Shown: one piece after another, positions 39,456 to 50,900 of the stretch
Layout: every line of letters starts with the position of its first letter
Position numbering within the stretch: position 1 is the first letter of the stretch
DNA from: Hydractinia symbiolongicarpus
Taxonomy: Eukaryota > Cnidaria > Hydrozoa > Anthoathecata > Hydractiniidae
Assembly: GCF_029227915.1 (NCBI RefSeq)
Contig: NC_079875.1
Coordinates: forward strand, 40,507,201-40,571,200
Direction: 5' to 3'
DNA length: 64,000 bases
Notes under the pieces: generated by a model
Seen by the model: the letters and a program-made list of their open reading frames with translations, nothing else
What the model was told of the DNA's origin: nothing
Databases searched by the model: none
Program-made: the position numbers and the translations under genes

Positions 39456-42400
39456 ATGTCTGTCGTTGATCCGCTCTGCTGTGGCTTTGTTAAAATCGGA
39501 GCGTATGTTATTTTGACAAAAGACACGCCTTTAAAAAAACAAGATAATGAAAACAAAAAGGTATATAACGGACGTGTATTCAAACACAAGTTCAACGAAC
39601 TAAAAGAAAAATATAGTGAATTGGTGACCGGAGTGGACTACAACACTTTTACACGCAACTTCCCTAAAATCGTTGAAAATGTACGAGGGTTAGCGAAACG
39701 TCATACTGCTTTAAGAAATAAGTTGCTAGAATGCTTCTCGCTTAAAGCTTGGCTTAATTTATCAGTGGAGAAGAGAAAGACACACAGCCTTCAGAACTGT
39801 CTTGGTTGTCAAGAAAGTTTTAAACAGTTTTTGGCGTTATTTCCCGCGAAAAAAAACTCGTTTAAAATAAAAGCAGAGAGGAGTGGCTTATTCAGGGAAA
39901 AGGAAATGAAGGTTTGGCTGTTATATTTTATATAATTATATATAATCTATACAAATTTACAAAGTATTTAAATAAATATATGTGAATTATTTGCTTTACG
40001 CGTAGAATCGAATGACAGAAGCTGTAAACGGACTTAATGACGAATTTGCATCAAGATTCGAGAGTTCGTTTACATCCCAGTTTGAAACAATGTTGCTGGA
40101 GAAAAAGGAGAGCGATAAACGATGTCTTTTGCGCACAGCGAAAAAAGATATTGAGCATCAGTGGGCGGAAACATCTGTTGAACGGTATGAAGTTTGTTGT
40201 TAATTTAGACCAAAATCAATAAGTACATAACAGTCGGCATACTTAATCTAAAATATAAATTAAGCAACATTAAAAAGTTTGTTTTTTGCTTGTTCTTTAG
40301 TGCTTATGGAGTACCTATCTCGTTACGAAACAGAGATAAACTGCGGTTGCATTTAAGCTTTGAAAGCAAAATCGATGCTGTAAAACGGACAAATGACAAT
40401 GTCGCAAAAATTACACAGGTAAAGAATGCTGTTTCAATTGTCGGAATGATATTGTTCAGGTAATGATAATACCAATATCAATAAATTTATTTAATTTTCA
40501 AGGGCCTTAAAAGACCTCATAGCCACACCGGACAGCTGGAAAACTTCGAGTGGAGCAAAAGCGAATGTTTGGAAGAAATCAACAATTATCCAGAAGGACA
40601 TCAGATTAATTTTAGCGATTTAGCAAGACGACATAAATTAGTTAATAGTAATGGTCAGTCTCCCTTCGATTTTTAATTATTTTATAAAACTTGATGTGGT
40701 CTTGCATGTTCTTATACAAAAACGTGGTTATCTATTTCCTTTTCAATAAATTGGTTTCGATAGCAGACATGAAAATTTGTGGTTTGTAACTCCACGTTTT
40801 TGAACGTCATGCTTGTAAGATCTTTTTATCATGTAGCAAGTTAACTTACCAATTTAGTATCTATATTCAGGTATTCAACCACAAAACTGTGGGCAAGTTT
40901 TAAAAGAACTGCTAATTAACAATGGATGCAATTTGACCAGGTTTCGAAACTGTGTAACAGCAAACCAACTTAGCACTGAATTTACTAAAGTGAGAAGAAA
41001 AAAACGGAAGTTAGTATTATTATACATCGGAATCACACATTTTTAGAAACTGCTAAAATCAATAATTCTAGTTCTTGTGTAGTCTTTTTTTTAATCTAGC
41101 AGGTTTGCACAGCAACAATTTATTTAAAAGTGACACAATTTTTTTAGACTGGACATCCCTAACTTTAAGAACATGTCCTTTCCCGTGGAAACAACAAACA
41201 AAGAAGTTAATGAAAAACTAAAAGATAAAATAACCACAGGGGAATACTCACTTGGAGATCTGATTGTGCCACAGTCATTCACCAAAGCAATTTTAAAAGA
41301 AGACAAGATAATACATGAAACTGTTGAGGTTAGTGGACGGAAAATGCCTTTAACAGAAATAAGAAAAAACATGTTGGAAAAGCATTTGCCATTTATGCGA
41401 CTAAGATCTGATAAGGATTATGAAAACATGACACAAGAAGAATTGATTCTTAACTTAAAAAGAATTAACGAGTTCAGTGAACAAATGCCTTCAGAAGAGT
41501 ATGTACATACCTTGAAGTGTTTTGAAAGGAGGCGTCATTTGATGTTTTGGCATGATGGGTCATCTATAGCTAGCCACAGCCATGTCCTCATGCTTGTTGC
41601 ATGTATGTACGACCCTGCGTTATTTCTCACAGATGACGAGTATATGAAAAATACTAAAACAAAAATAAATGTGCAAGCTGTGATTGAAAAGCCGGAGTTT
41701 TACATTTTGGCCAGATGTCCTGCAACTGACCAGCAGCTTTTATATTCAAATGAACGCTGCAAAGATATCATAGAAATGAGGAAAAGTGTTGGACATGGTA
41801 TAACTGATGTAATGAGATTTTTCAAGGGTGACAGTCCCGCAGCGGCATTTGAAGTTGGGCAGCAAAAAGGTGGCAATTTTTTTTGCCATTCATGCTCTGT
41901 ACACGCTGATTGTGTTAGCAGTCTTGTACATACTTTTAAACAACAACATCTGTCCTTGCAAGATCGGGTCAGTCATGCTTTATCTTCTGTCGAATCATGT
42001 AATAAACTTAAAAGTGGAGCAGTAAAGTTACACAATGGATTGAAGAAGCATGAGCTGATAAATGAACTTCATCAACGAAAAATAAAGTTCTCCTGTGATC
42101 TCCCTACAAAGGAGTTAAACAACTTGCTTCAAGAGGAAATGCATGGAATTCAAAGGTTGCCAGCCCTCATGTTTGGGAAGTCCCATAGATCTTTGAGTGA
42201 GCTCAACCTTGAGGGATACGAGATATTAAATAATGAACCTTTGCGTGATGTGTCAAACTACATTAAAAATATCTACTGTGAGCTTCCACATCATGTAGGT
42301 GCAAAGAAGAAGACTTTATTAGAAATAATTGAGGCTTCGTTTAATAACAAGGAAGCAAAAAATGCCTCTGATTACAGAAGAAGCCTGCTGATCGTAACAA

Positions 42401-43577
42401 ATTGGGCATTAAAAAATTTAGAAGGTAAATATTTACTATATTTCTAAATTAGGGCTACAGTATTATTATCTGAAGATTTAGTTGCACCTGAATATGGGAC
42501 CAAAAGAAACATAACAAATATAACTTACACCAATGTATAAACTAGTCTTTTCTTGTTATTAGGCCACTTTGCATTGAAACTGCTGATCTCACTTTCAAAG
42601 ATCCAGGAAATATTGTACTTGCCAGCAAATAGAAGAAGTATGCCAAGTATTCTGCATTTGATAATTGCAACACACCACCACGCCATGTTGATAAAACTCC
42701 ATATCCGTGGTAAATTAACATCACTGACAAAGAGGAAATTTTTTGGTGTGTATTACCATTCAATTATCAGACATTCTGGCACACAGCTACGTCTTGTTTC
42801 TGGTCGTACAGCCAACACTGAAAAAGAAGAGGCTAGTTTTAATCCCATCAAGACCGTAACTAAACTTACATCAAATAACCATCCAGAAAACATCATATGT
42901 AATGCCCTGATCAGAATGCAAGCCGCAATAAAATTAGGTGCAGGCCAAAATGCAGTGAGCAAAGATAAATCATTTGAGGAACTTTCCCAAAGAATACAGA
43001 GACATTCAACAGGTAGGTTCTATATTTTACCCAATGTTCTATCGATATTTTACGTTTTGACTTTATACTTTGTTTTTTTCATTTAATATATAAAAAAGAT
43101 TATGTTATTTGTGCTCTGGTTACATAGAACAGAACGTCCTTTCAATCAACTAATCAACTGCCATGAAATGATGGTGAAATTAAAATTGACGTCGCCCTAA
43201 TTTTTAGATTGCTATGGCTGAAGTATTTACATTAATGAAGAAAACAGCAATAGTTCTATTATTTATAAAAAATATAAAATGCGTTTTTTTGCTTAATATT
43301 ATTGTGTAGTATTTTTATAACAGGGACCGTGATACCATTCTTTTGGATAGAGAAATATCCAAATGATCATGAATGCTTTTTGAAAAGAATAGCTGACTTT
43401 CTATTGGATTCACATAAATGGTGGGAAGAAACCAGTGATGGAATTATATTTAAAAGTGTTGATTCTCTACCTGGTGACAGTTCCTTGATTCTTCATCATT
43501 ATCGATCGTCAACACTAAAAGAGGAAGAACAATACCTTCAACGGTGTTCACATTTAGCTCTTTCTTGCAGTACCTAG
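39456..43577 (+). CDS. Predicted transposase of the large element (8 exons, 1,007 aa)
   Basis: I assembled exons 39456-39911, 40006-40184, 40301-40418, 40503-40653, 40871-41009, 41148-42424, 42563-43012 and 43324-43577. Each intron starts GT and ends AG, phases match at all seven junctions, and the total is 1,008 codons with the TAG stop. I chose the ATG at 39,456 (A at -3); an upstream exon cannot be excluded. Visible features, by residue: an N-terminal region of unknown fold (1-350); candidate catalytic Asp in WHDGS (D484) and GDSP (D576); a Cys/His cluster (C594, C597, H600, C603); a SAP-like helical segment (about 642-680); an EPLRD motif (711-715); and NTEKEE (858-863), a candidate for the catalytic Glu. 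The layout, with a metal-binding cluster after the second Asp, recalls CMC and KDZ transposases. It also resembles, from memory, many uncharacterized cnidarian proteins. Transposase function is inferred from motifs plus its place inside terminal repeats. No stop or frameshift is seen. Confidence 0.8.
41148..42424 (+). CDS. Exon 6 of the predicted transposase (catalytic-core exon)
   Basis: The largest exon, 1,277 bp, residues 348-774. The ATG at 41,173 is internal, not the start: the spliced frame enters through the AG at 41,146-41,147 and reads LDIPNFKN before it. It carries both candidate Asp residues (91 residues between them), the Cys/His cluster, the SAP-like segment (HNGLKKHELINEL followed by a TKELNNLLQEEM helix) and the EPLRD motif. 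The exon ends at a GAAG|GTAAAT donor; reading on gives only eight further codons before a stop. Confidence 0.8.
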
Positions 43578-43603
43578 CAATGTTGATGCAAGCAATTTAA
43601 AAT

Positions 43604-43609
43604 AATAAA
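43604..43609 (+). terminator. Polyadenylation signal AATAAA of the transposase gene
   Basis: Canonical hexamer 27 bases after the TAG stop, in AT-rich DNA. It suggests that the transposase transcript ends here and that the following ORF belongs to a separate transcript. Confidence 0.55.
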
Positions 43610-43864
43610 ACATTTTAAAACTTCAAGTGTCTTAATTTTACTATTTGGTGCTAAATTATATTATCAACAATTTTTATAATACTTTGACATTGTTTAACCT
43701 TTCAAAAAAATTTACAAAGTTTATTAACTGTCAATTTCCTTTGTATATATACCTATTTTGATTATTACAAATCTGATGTCAAAATATTTCGCTTACAATA
43801 CTTTCTTTATTTGCGTACAAAAACTAGATGTAAGGTACATAAAACTTTTTGAAAATAATGAATA

Positions 43865-43900
43865 AGAAATTACCATGAACGAAGAATCATGGTAATTTCT
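43865..43900. repeat. Perfect 14-bp hairpin upstream of the second ORF
   Basis: AGAAATTACCATGA and its exact reverse complement are separated by eight bases. It lies 25 bp before the ATG at 43,926. It could be a protein-binding dyad, a 5' UTR hairpin or a small insertion footprint; nothing decides between these. Confidence 0.8.
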
Positions 43901-43925
43901 GCACACCCTTACCATTGTGCATATA

Positions 43926-44693
43926 ATGGCTGAGAATGTATGTATATTTTATATGTGTAACTGTTATACCTTTAGATTGTGGGAAAAATGCTTAGTTAAT
44001 AAGCATTGTGTACCTGCGTTGAAAGTAACTGGAAAAGATGACAAAAAGATGGTACTGAAAAGTTTAAAAAGATTTGAAAATTACGTAGAAAGTCCAATCA
44101 CAACTCCAAAAGCTAACAAACACAATACTACCACTACTAGCACTGAAAACAACTTAACACCAACCTCCTTATTTCCGCCACAAGTTGCTTCAACACCACA
44201 TGCTGTTTCTGCAACCAATTTAAATACTCCCCTGCATCAATTATCACCAATTTATAAGAATGCTACCAATATCTCATCACCTGAAACACAAAAAAAACAA
44301 GAAAACATTACAGGTTTTAAATTCCAACCACCTCTATGTCCCACCTCATCATCCACTTCTGAGCTGTCAAGAACTTCTCTCATGATGAAAGCTGTTATTG
44401 GGGACATTCCACTAATATACCAGTACAATAAAACCAGAAAGGAAATGAAGGCTAATCCATGTCAATTAGCAAAAGAAAAATACCTGCAAATTATAGCAGA
44501 AGTTGAGGTGAAGTTAAAATTGGCAGAGGAAAATATAAAAAAGAAATTAAAGAACTTGGAGTTGAGCTGCATTGGCACAAACAGCACAGCATTGTCAATG
44601 ATCCCAAAAAGTGAGAATGAGTTGGCAAAATACAAAAATATTTTAACATTATTAAAATATTGTGCTGCCTTAAAAAAGGAACTTGATTTATAA
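43926..44693 (+). CDS. Second ORF of the large transposon, Ser/Thr/Pro-rich protein with helical C-terminus
   Basis: 255 codons from the ATG at 43,926. I do not recognise a family. Visible: a short Cys-rich N-terminus (residues about 5-30); a basic stretch (KDDKKMVLKSLKRFE); a long low-complexity segment rich in Ser, Thr, Pro and Asn (about 60-150); then a charged helical region with heptad-like spacing (about 185-255) that could form a coiled coil. It has the plus-strand orientation of the transposase and lies downstream of that gene's poly(A) signal. An acceptor-like tttag at 43,971-43,975 would make the true exon start there and drop the first 17 codons, but I found no matching upstream exon. 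Possible roles are an accessory DNA-binding or transposase-partner protein; this is inference from position only. Confidence 0.55.
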   Translation: MAENVCIFYMCNCYTFRLWEKCLVNKHCVPALKVTGKDDKKMVLKSLKRFENYVESPITTPKANKHNTTTTSTENNLTPTSLFPPQVASTPHAVSATNLNTPLHQLSPIYKNATNISSPETQKKQENITGFKFQPPLCPTSSSTSELSRTSLMMKAVIGDIPLIYQYNKTRKEMKANPCQLAKEKYLQIIAEVEVKLKLAEENIKKKLKNLELSCIGTNSTALSMIPKSENELAKYKNILTLLKYCAALKKELDL

Positions 44694-46063
44694 AACAAAT
44701 CATAACAGAGTCAATTTTTGCCCAGTAGAAATTTTTTTTTAAGAATTGTTGCGTTGTTGCAAATTATATTATATTATATATATGAGCATATAATCTTTAA
44801 TTTACAGTGGAGAGACGTTTTGAACAAAATGTAGCGCAGTTACATACAGGAAAAATTTGAATAATTGACAGGCAGTAAAAAGTCACACCTTTCTATTCTT
44901 GCGGTCGGATTCGCGTCATAATACTGGTTGAACCAATCATGGGCCAGTATTCACATTAAGCAGCCATTATGAAATGGTGTACAAATGCCGTAATCGTAAT
45001 GTTTTTGTAGCGAAACCTTTATAAATACAATACTGGATTTTTCGAAGAATTCTTTTTTTTTAGTCAAATCTTTAATACTAGTCGGTGGCCGTTGGAAAAA
45101 TCCACGGGTTCGCTCGTCCTTTTTATACAGCATTGCACGCGTGTCGCTACTTGCGGTACCATTTTGCGCGACAGACAGACGTATACGGGTATTATAATAT
45201 AGATGTTTTAGATACTGCTTAATTTTTGCCATTTCGTGACATTTTAACGCCGTTTTGCTTGTAAATTCTGTTTACTTAAGATTTCTATTGTGAAGGTTTG
45301 ACTGTGAAAAGCCCACTTTGTACCCCATCGGAGAGCAACGAAGGAGAACGTTCCGACCGCAAGAATATATTTAACTTTTGTCTGCAAACAAAAAAATAAA
45401 ATATATATTATTATAGTTATAATTTGTTTACCTGTCCACTTAAAAGAGAAAAGTGGCGTAAAGGTTGAAATAATTTTTTTAGCATTAATAGATATAGCTA
45501 GAGACTCAAAATAATATTTTGAATAGGCTGGTCAACAGCTTACACAAAATGGCCCATTTTACATTTCTTATATAATAGCTAGCTAGCTAGCTACTATCCA
45601 TTGAATTTTTACCTTAAATCCACATCTTCCTGGATAATTCATTCTAGGGGATAATCAAGACATTAAAATACCAGTCTTAGAATGCTCTCTTAGAACAAAA
45701 ATCTTCACAATGAGAAAAAGCCAATATCAGCAAATAAAAATCATTTTGCTAGCTAGGTAGCTATATACTCAATAAAACTGTAATATTCCAAAAGTTTATT
45801 TATCAATAATATTAATAAAGAACTGACTTACCATTTATTTGTTTGTATAACTCTTTTCCCCTCTTTAAATCTTTAAATGTGAACCAACAATCAACAATGA
45901 TGACTGTCAGGGCAAAGCTTTATATCAAATTCAAAAATGCCACGAGGCCGCGCAATATGACTATTTTAGTTGAAAAACGCGGACCAGATAGCGCGTAACA
46001 ACATTACTCGCCATAGTGTAAAATTGTAGCAGGCGAGTTAAAAATGCCGCGGCATTCAGAATG
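44694..46063. other. Non-coding right arm of the large transposon
   Basis: Mostly AT-rich with some GC-richer patches. It holds an inverted pair AATACTGG/CCAGTATT (44,920-44,951), an (AGCT)n microsatellite near 45,572-45,590 with related words near 45,750, and the subterminal hairpin near 46,006-46,038. The 93-codon minus-strand frame at 44,951-45,232 matches nothing I recognise. Part of it (about 45,070-45,205, with gacagacagacgtatac and tattataatatag) looks like the end of a dispersed repeat, which I cannot name. Confidence 0.5.
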
Positions 46064-46081
46064 CGCCTTAACGTCGCCGAG
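46064..46081 (-). repeat. Right terminal inverted repeat of the large transposon
   Basis: Perfect inverted match to 35,379-35,396. Subterminal to it lie a GCCGCGGC palindrome and a 7-bp hairpin (ACTCGCC at 46,006 with GGCGAGT at 46,032), which have no counterpart on the left arm. Confidence 0.95.
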
Positions 46082-47939
46082 TAGATAAATAAATCATTAT
46101 TACTGTGGGACCAATCCTATTTGTTATCGCGCGCTGAAGAAATAGCGACAGTTTTAAAAACTACAATTCATTGACTTTCTAACGGTGTCAGTCCGTTTGA
46201 GTTACAACGGTTGGGTCACATATTCGTACCAATATGTATTTAGTGATATTTCTCTGATATTACTAGGTTGCATCGCTTTTAACAATGAAACGATTGACTG
46301 TGTGACTTAATTGAGCTAACTTTGGACTGTGACCTGATAAATGTGATAAATGAGACAATTGGACTCCAAGAAATAACATTCTTGTTAATTTGATGTGATT
46401 GCCAGAACTCAGCGATTACACTGGGCACTGTGGTAGCGCTTCATTTGAAAATTAAGCTAAAAAAAGTCATTTTTTTACTGTGGGACCTATCCTAGCCGTT
46501 AGCGCGCGTTGAAGAAAAAGCGACAGTTTCAAAAACTACATTTCATTGACCTTCTAACAGTGTCAGTCCCTTTGAGTTACAACGGTTGGGTCACATATTC
46601 GTACCAACATGTATTTAGCGATATTGTTCTGATATTACTAGGTTGCATCGCTTTTAACAATGAAACGATTGACTGTGGGACTTAATTGAGCTAAATTTGG
46701 ACTGTCACCTGATAAATGTGATAAATCAGACAATTGGACTCCAAGAAATAACATTCTTCTAAATTTGACGTGATTGCCGGAACTCAGCGATTACACTGGG
46801 CACTGTGATAGCGCTTCATTTAAAAATTAAGCTAAAAAAAGTCATTTTTTTACTGTGGGACCTATCCTAGCCGTTATCGCGCGCTGAAGAAATAGCGACA
46901 GTTTCAAAAACTACATTTCATTGACTTTCTAACGGTGTCAGACCGTTTGAGTTTTAACGGCTGTGTCACATATTCGTACCAACATGTATATAGCGATATT
47001 TTTTTGATATTACTAGGTTGCATCGCTTTTAACAATGAAACGTTGACTGTGGGACTGAATTGCACTAACTTTGGACTGTGACCTGATAAATGTGATAAAT
47101 GAGACAATTCGATTCTAAGAAATAACATTCTTCTTAATTTGACGAGATTGCAGAACTCAGCGATTACATTGGGCTCTGTGGTAGCGCTTCATTTAAGGAT
47201 TAAGATAAAAAGTCATTTTTTTATTGTGGGACCAATCCTAGCCAATATCTCGTGCTAAAGAAATAGTGACAGTTTCAAAAACTACATTTCATTGACTTTC
47301 TAACGGTGTCAGTCCGTTTGAGTTACAACGGTTGGGTCACATATTCGTACCAACATGTATTTAGCGATATTTTTCAAGTATTACCAGGTTGCATCGCTTT
47401 TAACAATGAAACGATTGACTGTGGGACTTAATTGAGCTAACTTTGGACTGTGACCTGATAAATGTGATACATGAGACAATTGGACTCCAAGAAATAACAT
47501 TCTTGTTAATTTGATGTGATTGCCGGAACTTAGCGATTACACTGGGCACTGTGGTAGCGATTCATTTAAAAATTAGGCTAAAAAAAGTCATTTTTTAACT
47601 GTGTGACCTATCCTAGCCGTTAGCGCGCGTTGAAGAAAAAGCGACAGTTTCAAAAACTACATTTCATTGACTTTCTAACAGTGTCAGTCCCTTTGAGTTA
47701 CAACGGTTGTGTCACATATTCGTACCAACATGTATTTAGCGATATTGTTCTGATATTACTAGGTTGCATCGCTTTTAACTATGAAACGATTGACTGTGGG
47801 ACTTAATTGAGCTAACTTTGGACTGTCACCTGATAAATGTAATAAATCAGACAATTGGACTCCAAGAAATAACATTCTTCTAAATTTGACGTGATTGCCG
47901 GAACTCAGCGTTTACACTGGACACTGTGATAGCGCTTCA

Positions 47940-50900
47940 TTTAAAAATTTAGATAAATAAATCATTATTACTGTGGGACCAATCCTATTTGTTATCGCGC
48001 GCTGAAGAAATAGCGACAGTTTCAAAAACTACAATTCATTGACTTTCTAACGGTGTCAGTCCGTTTGAGTTACAACGGTTGGGTCACATATTCGTACCAA
48101 TATGTATTTAGTGATATTTTTCTGATATTACTAGGTTGCATCGCTTTTAACAATGAAACAATTGACTGTGGGACTTAATTGAGCTAACTTTGGACTGTGA
48201 CCTGATAAATGTGATAAATGAGACAATTGGACTCCAAGAAATAACATTCTTGTTAATTTGATGTGATTGCCAGAACTCAGCGATTACACTGGGCACTGTG
48301 GTAGCGCTTCATTTGAAAATTAAGCTAAAAAAAGTCATTTTTTAACTGTGTGACCTATCCTAGCCGTTAGCGCGCGTTGAAGAAAAAGCGACAGTTTCAA
48401 AAACTACATTTCATTGACTTTCTAACAGTGTCAGTCCCTTTGAGTTACAACGGTTGTGTCACATATTCGTACCAACATGTATTTAGCGATATTGTTCTGA
48501 TATTACTAGGTTGCATCGCTTTTAACTATGAAACGATTGACTGTGGGACTTAATTGAGCTAACTTTGGACTGTGACCTGATAAATGTGATAAATGAGACA
48601 ATTCGATTCTAAGAAATAACATTCTTCTTAATTTGACGAGATTGCAGAACTCAGCGATTACTTTGGGCTCTGTGGTAGCGCTTCATTTAAGGATTAAGAT
48701 AAAAAAGTCATTTTTTTATTGTGGGACCAATCCTAGCCAATATCTCGCGCTAAAGAAATAGTGACAGTTTCAAAAACTACATTTCATTGACTTTCTAACG
48801 GTGTCAGTCCGTTTGAGTTACAACGGTTGGTTCACATATTCGTACCAACATGTATTTAGCGATATTTTTCAAGTATTACCAGGTTGCATCGCTTTTAACA
48901 ATGAAACGATTGACTGTGGGACTTAATTGTGCTAACTTTGGACTGTGACCTGATAAATGTGATACATGAGACAATTGGACTCCAAGAAATAACATTCTTG
49001 TTAATTTGATGTGATTGCCGGAACTTAGCGATTACACTGGGCACTGTGGTAGCGATCCATTTAAAAATTAGGCTAAAAAAGTCATTTTTTAACTGTGTGA
49101 CCTATCCTAGCCGTTAGCGCGCGTTGAAGAAAAAGCGACAGTTTCAAAAACTACATTTCATTGACTTTCTAACAGTGTCAGTCCCTTTCAGTTACAACGG
49201 TTGTGTCACATATTCGTACCAACATGTATTTAGCGATATTGTTCTGACATTACTAGGTTGCATCGCTTTTAACTATGAAACGATTGACTGTGGGACTTAA
49301 TTGAGCTAACTTTGGACTGTCACCTGATAAATGTAATAAATCAGACAATTGGACTCCAAGAAATAACATTCTTCTAAATTTGACGTGATTGCCGGAACTC
49401 AGCGTTTACACTGGGCACTGTGATAGCGCTTCATTTAAAAATTTAGATAAATAAATCATTATTACTGTGGGACCAATCCTATTTGTTATCGCGCGCTGAA
49501 GAAATAGCGACAGTTTCAAAAACTACAATTCATTGACTTTCTAACGTTGTCAGTCCGTTTGAGTTTTAACGGCTGTGTCACATATTCGTACCAATATGTA
49601 TTTAGTGATATTTTTCTGATATTACTAGGTTGCATCGCTTTTAACAATGAAACGATTGACTGTGGGACTTAATTGAGCTAACTTTGGACTGTGACCTGAT
49701 AAATGTGATAAATGAGACAATTCGATTCTAAGAAATAACATTCTTCTTAATTTGACGAGATTGCAGAACTCAGCGATTACATTGGGCTCTGTGGTAGCGC
49801 TTCATTTAAGGATTAAGATAAAAAGTCATTTTTTTATTGTGGGACCAATCCTAGCCAATATCTCGTGCTAAAGAAATAGTGACAGTTTCAAAAACTACAT
49901 TTCAATGACTTTCTAACGGTGTCAGTCCGTTTGAGTTACAACGGTTGGGTCACATATTCGTACCAACATGTATTTAGCGATATTTTTCAAGTATTACCAG
50001 GTTGCATCGCTTTTAACAATGAAACGATTGACTGTGGGACTTAATTGAGCTAACTTTGGACTGTGACCTGATAAATGTGATAAATCAGGCAATTGGACTC
50101 CAAGAAATAACATTCTTGTTAATTTGATGTGATTGCCGGAACTTAGCGATTACACTGGGCACTGTGGTAGCGATTCATTTAAAAATTAGGCTAAAAAAAG
50201 TCATTTTTTAACTGTGTGACCTATCCTAGCCGTTAGCGCGCGTTGAAGAAAAAGCGACAGTTTCAAAAACTACATTTCATTGACTTTCTAACAGTGTCAG
50301 TCCCTTTGAGTTACAACGGTTGTGTCACATATTCGTACCAACATGTATTTAGCGATATTGTTCTGATATTACTAGGTTGCATCGCTTTTAACTATGAAAC
50401 GATTGACTGTGGGACTTAATTGAGCTAACTTTGGACTGTCACCTGATAAATGTAATAAATCAGACAATTGGACTCCAAGAAATAACATTCTTCTAAATTT
50501 GACGTGATTGCCGGAACTCAGCGTTTACACTGGACACTGTGATAGCGCTTCATTTAAAAATTTAGATAAATAAATCATTATTACTGTGGGACCAATCCTA
50601 TTTGTTATCGCGCGCTGAAGAAATAGCGACAGTTTCAAAAACTACAATTCATTGACTTTCTAACGGTGTCAGTCCGTTTGAGTTACAACGGTTGGGTCAC
50701 ATATTCGTACCAATATGTATTTAGTGATATTTTTCTGATATTACTAGGTTGCATCGCTTTTAACAATGAAACAATTGACTGTGGGACTTAATTGAGCTAA
50801 CTTTGGACTGTGACCTGATAAATGTGATAAATGAGACAATTGGACTCCAAGAAATAACATTCTTGTTAATTTGATGTGATTGCCAGAACTCAGCGATTAC

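Larger units (their letters stand above)
43578..43925. other. Intergenic stretch between the two genes of the large transposon
   Basis: AT-rich, about 350 bp. It contains the poly(A) signal and, at 43,865-43,900, a perfect 14-bp inverted repeat. No coding sequence is visible. Confidence 0.6.
35377..46083 (+). mobile_element. 10.7-kb autonomous-looking DNA transposon with TA target duplication
   Basis: The element spans 35,379-46,081 (10,703 bp) and is flanked by TA at 35,377-35,378 and 46,082-46,083. Its termini are perfect 18-bp inverted repeats, CTCGGCGACGTTAAGGCG, after which the arms diverge. The target was a satellite monomer reading aaaaatttagataaataaatc. The same stretch is uninterrupted at about 47,945, 49,440, 50,565, 52,055 and 55,035, which confirms the insertion point and two-base duplication. 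Inside, in order, are a non-coding left arm with two nested MITEs and a tRNA-like sequence, an eight-exon transposase gene, a second ORF, and a non-coding right arm. Protein motifs suggest the broad CMC/KDZ-like set of DDE transposases; TA duplication alone does not fix the superfamily. Perfect termini and an unbroken gene suggest recent activity, although nested MITEs show it has existed long enough to be hit. Confidence 0.92.

Noticed and set aside
40037-40222. Alternative frames overlapping transposase exons (also near 41,124, 41,828, 42,542, 42,753, 44,462 and 44,491)
   Set aside because: Shadows of the spliced plus-strand genes.
44951-45232. 93-codon minus-strand ORF in the right arm
   Set aside because: No recognisable domain; part of it looks like the end of a dispersed repeat.
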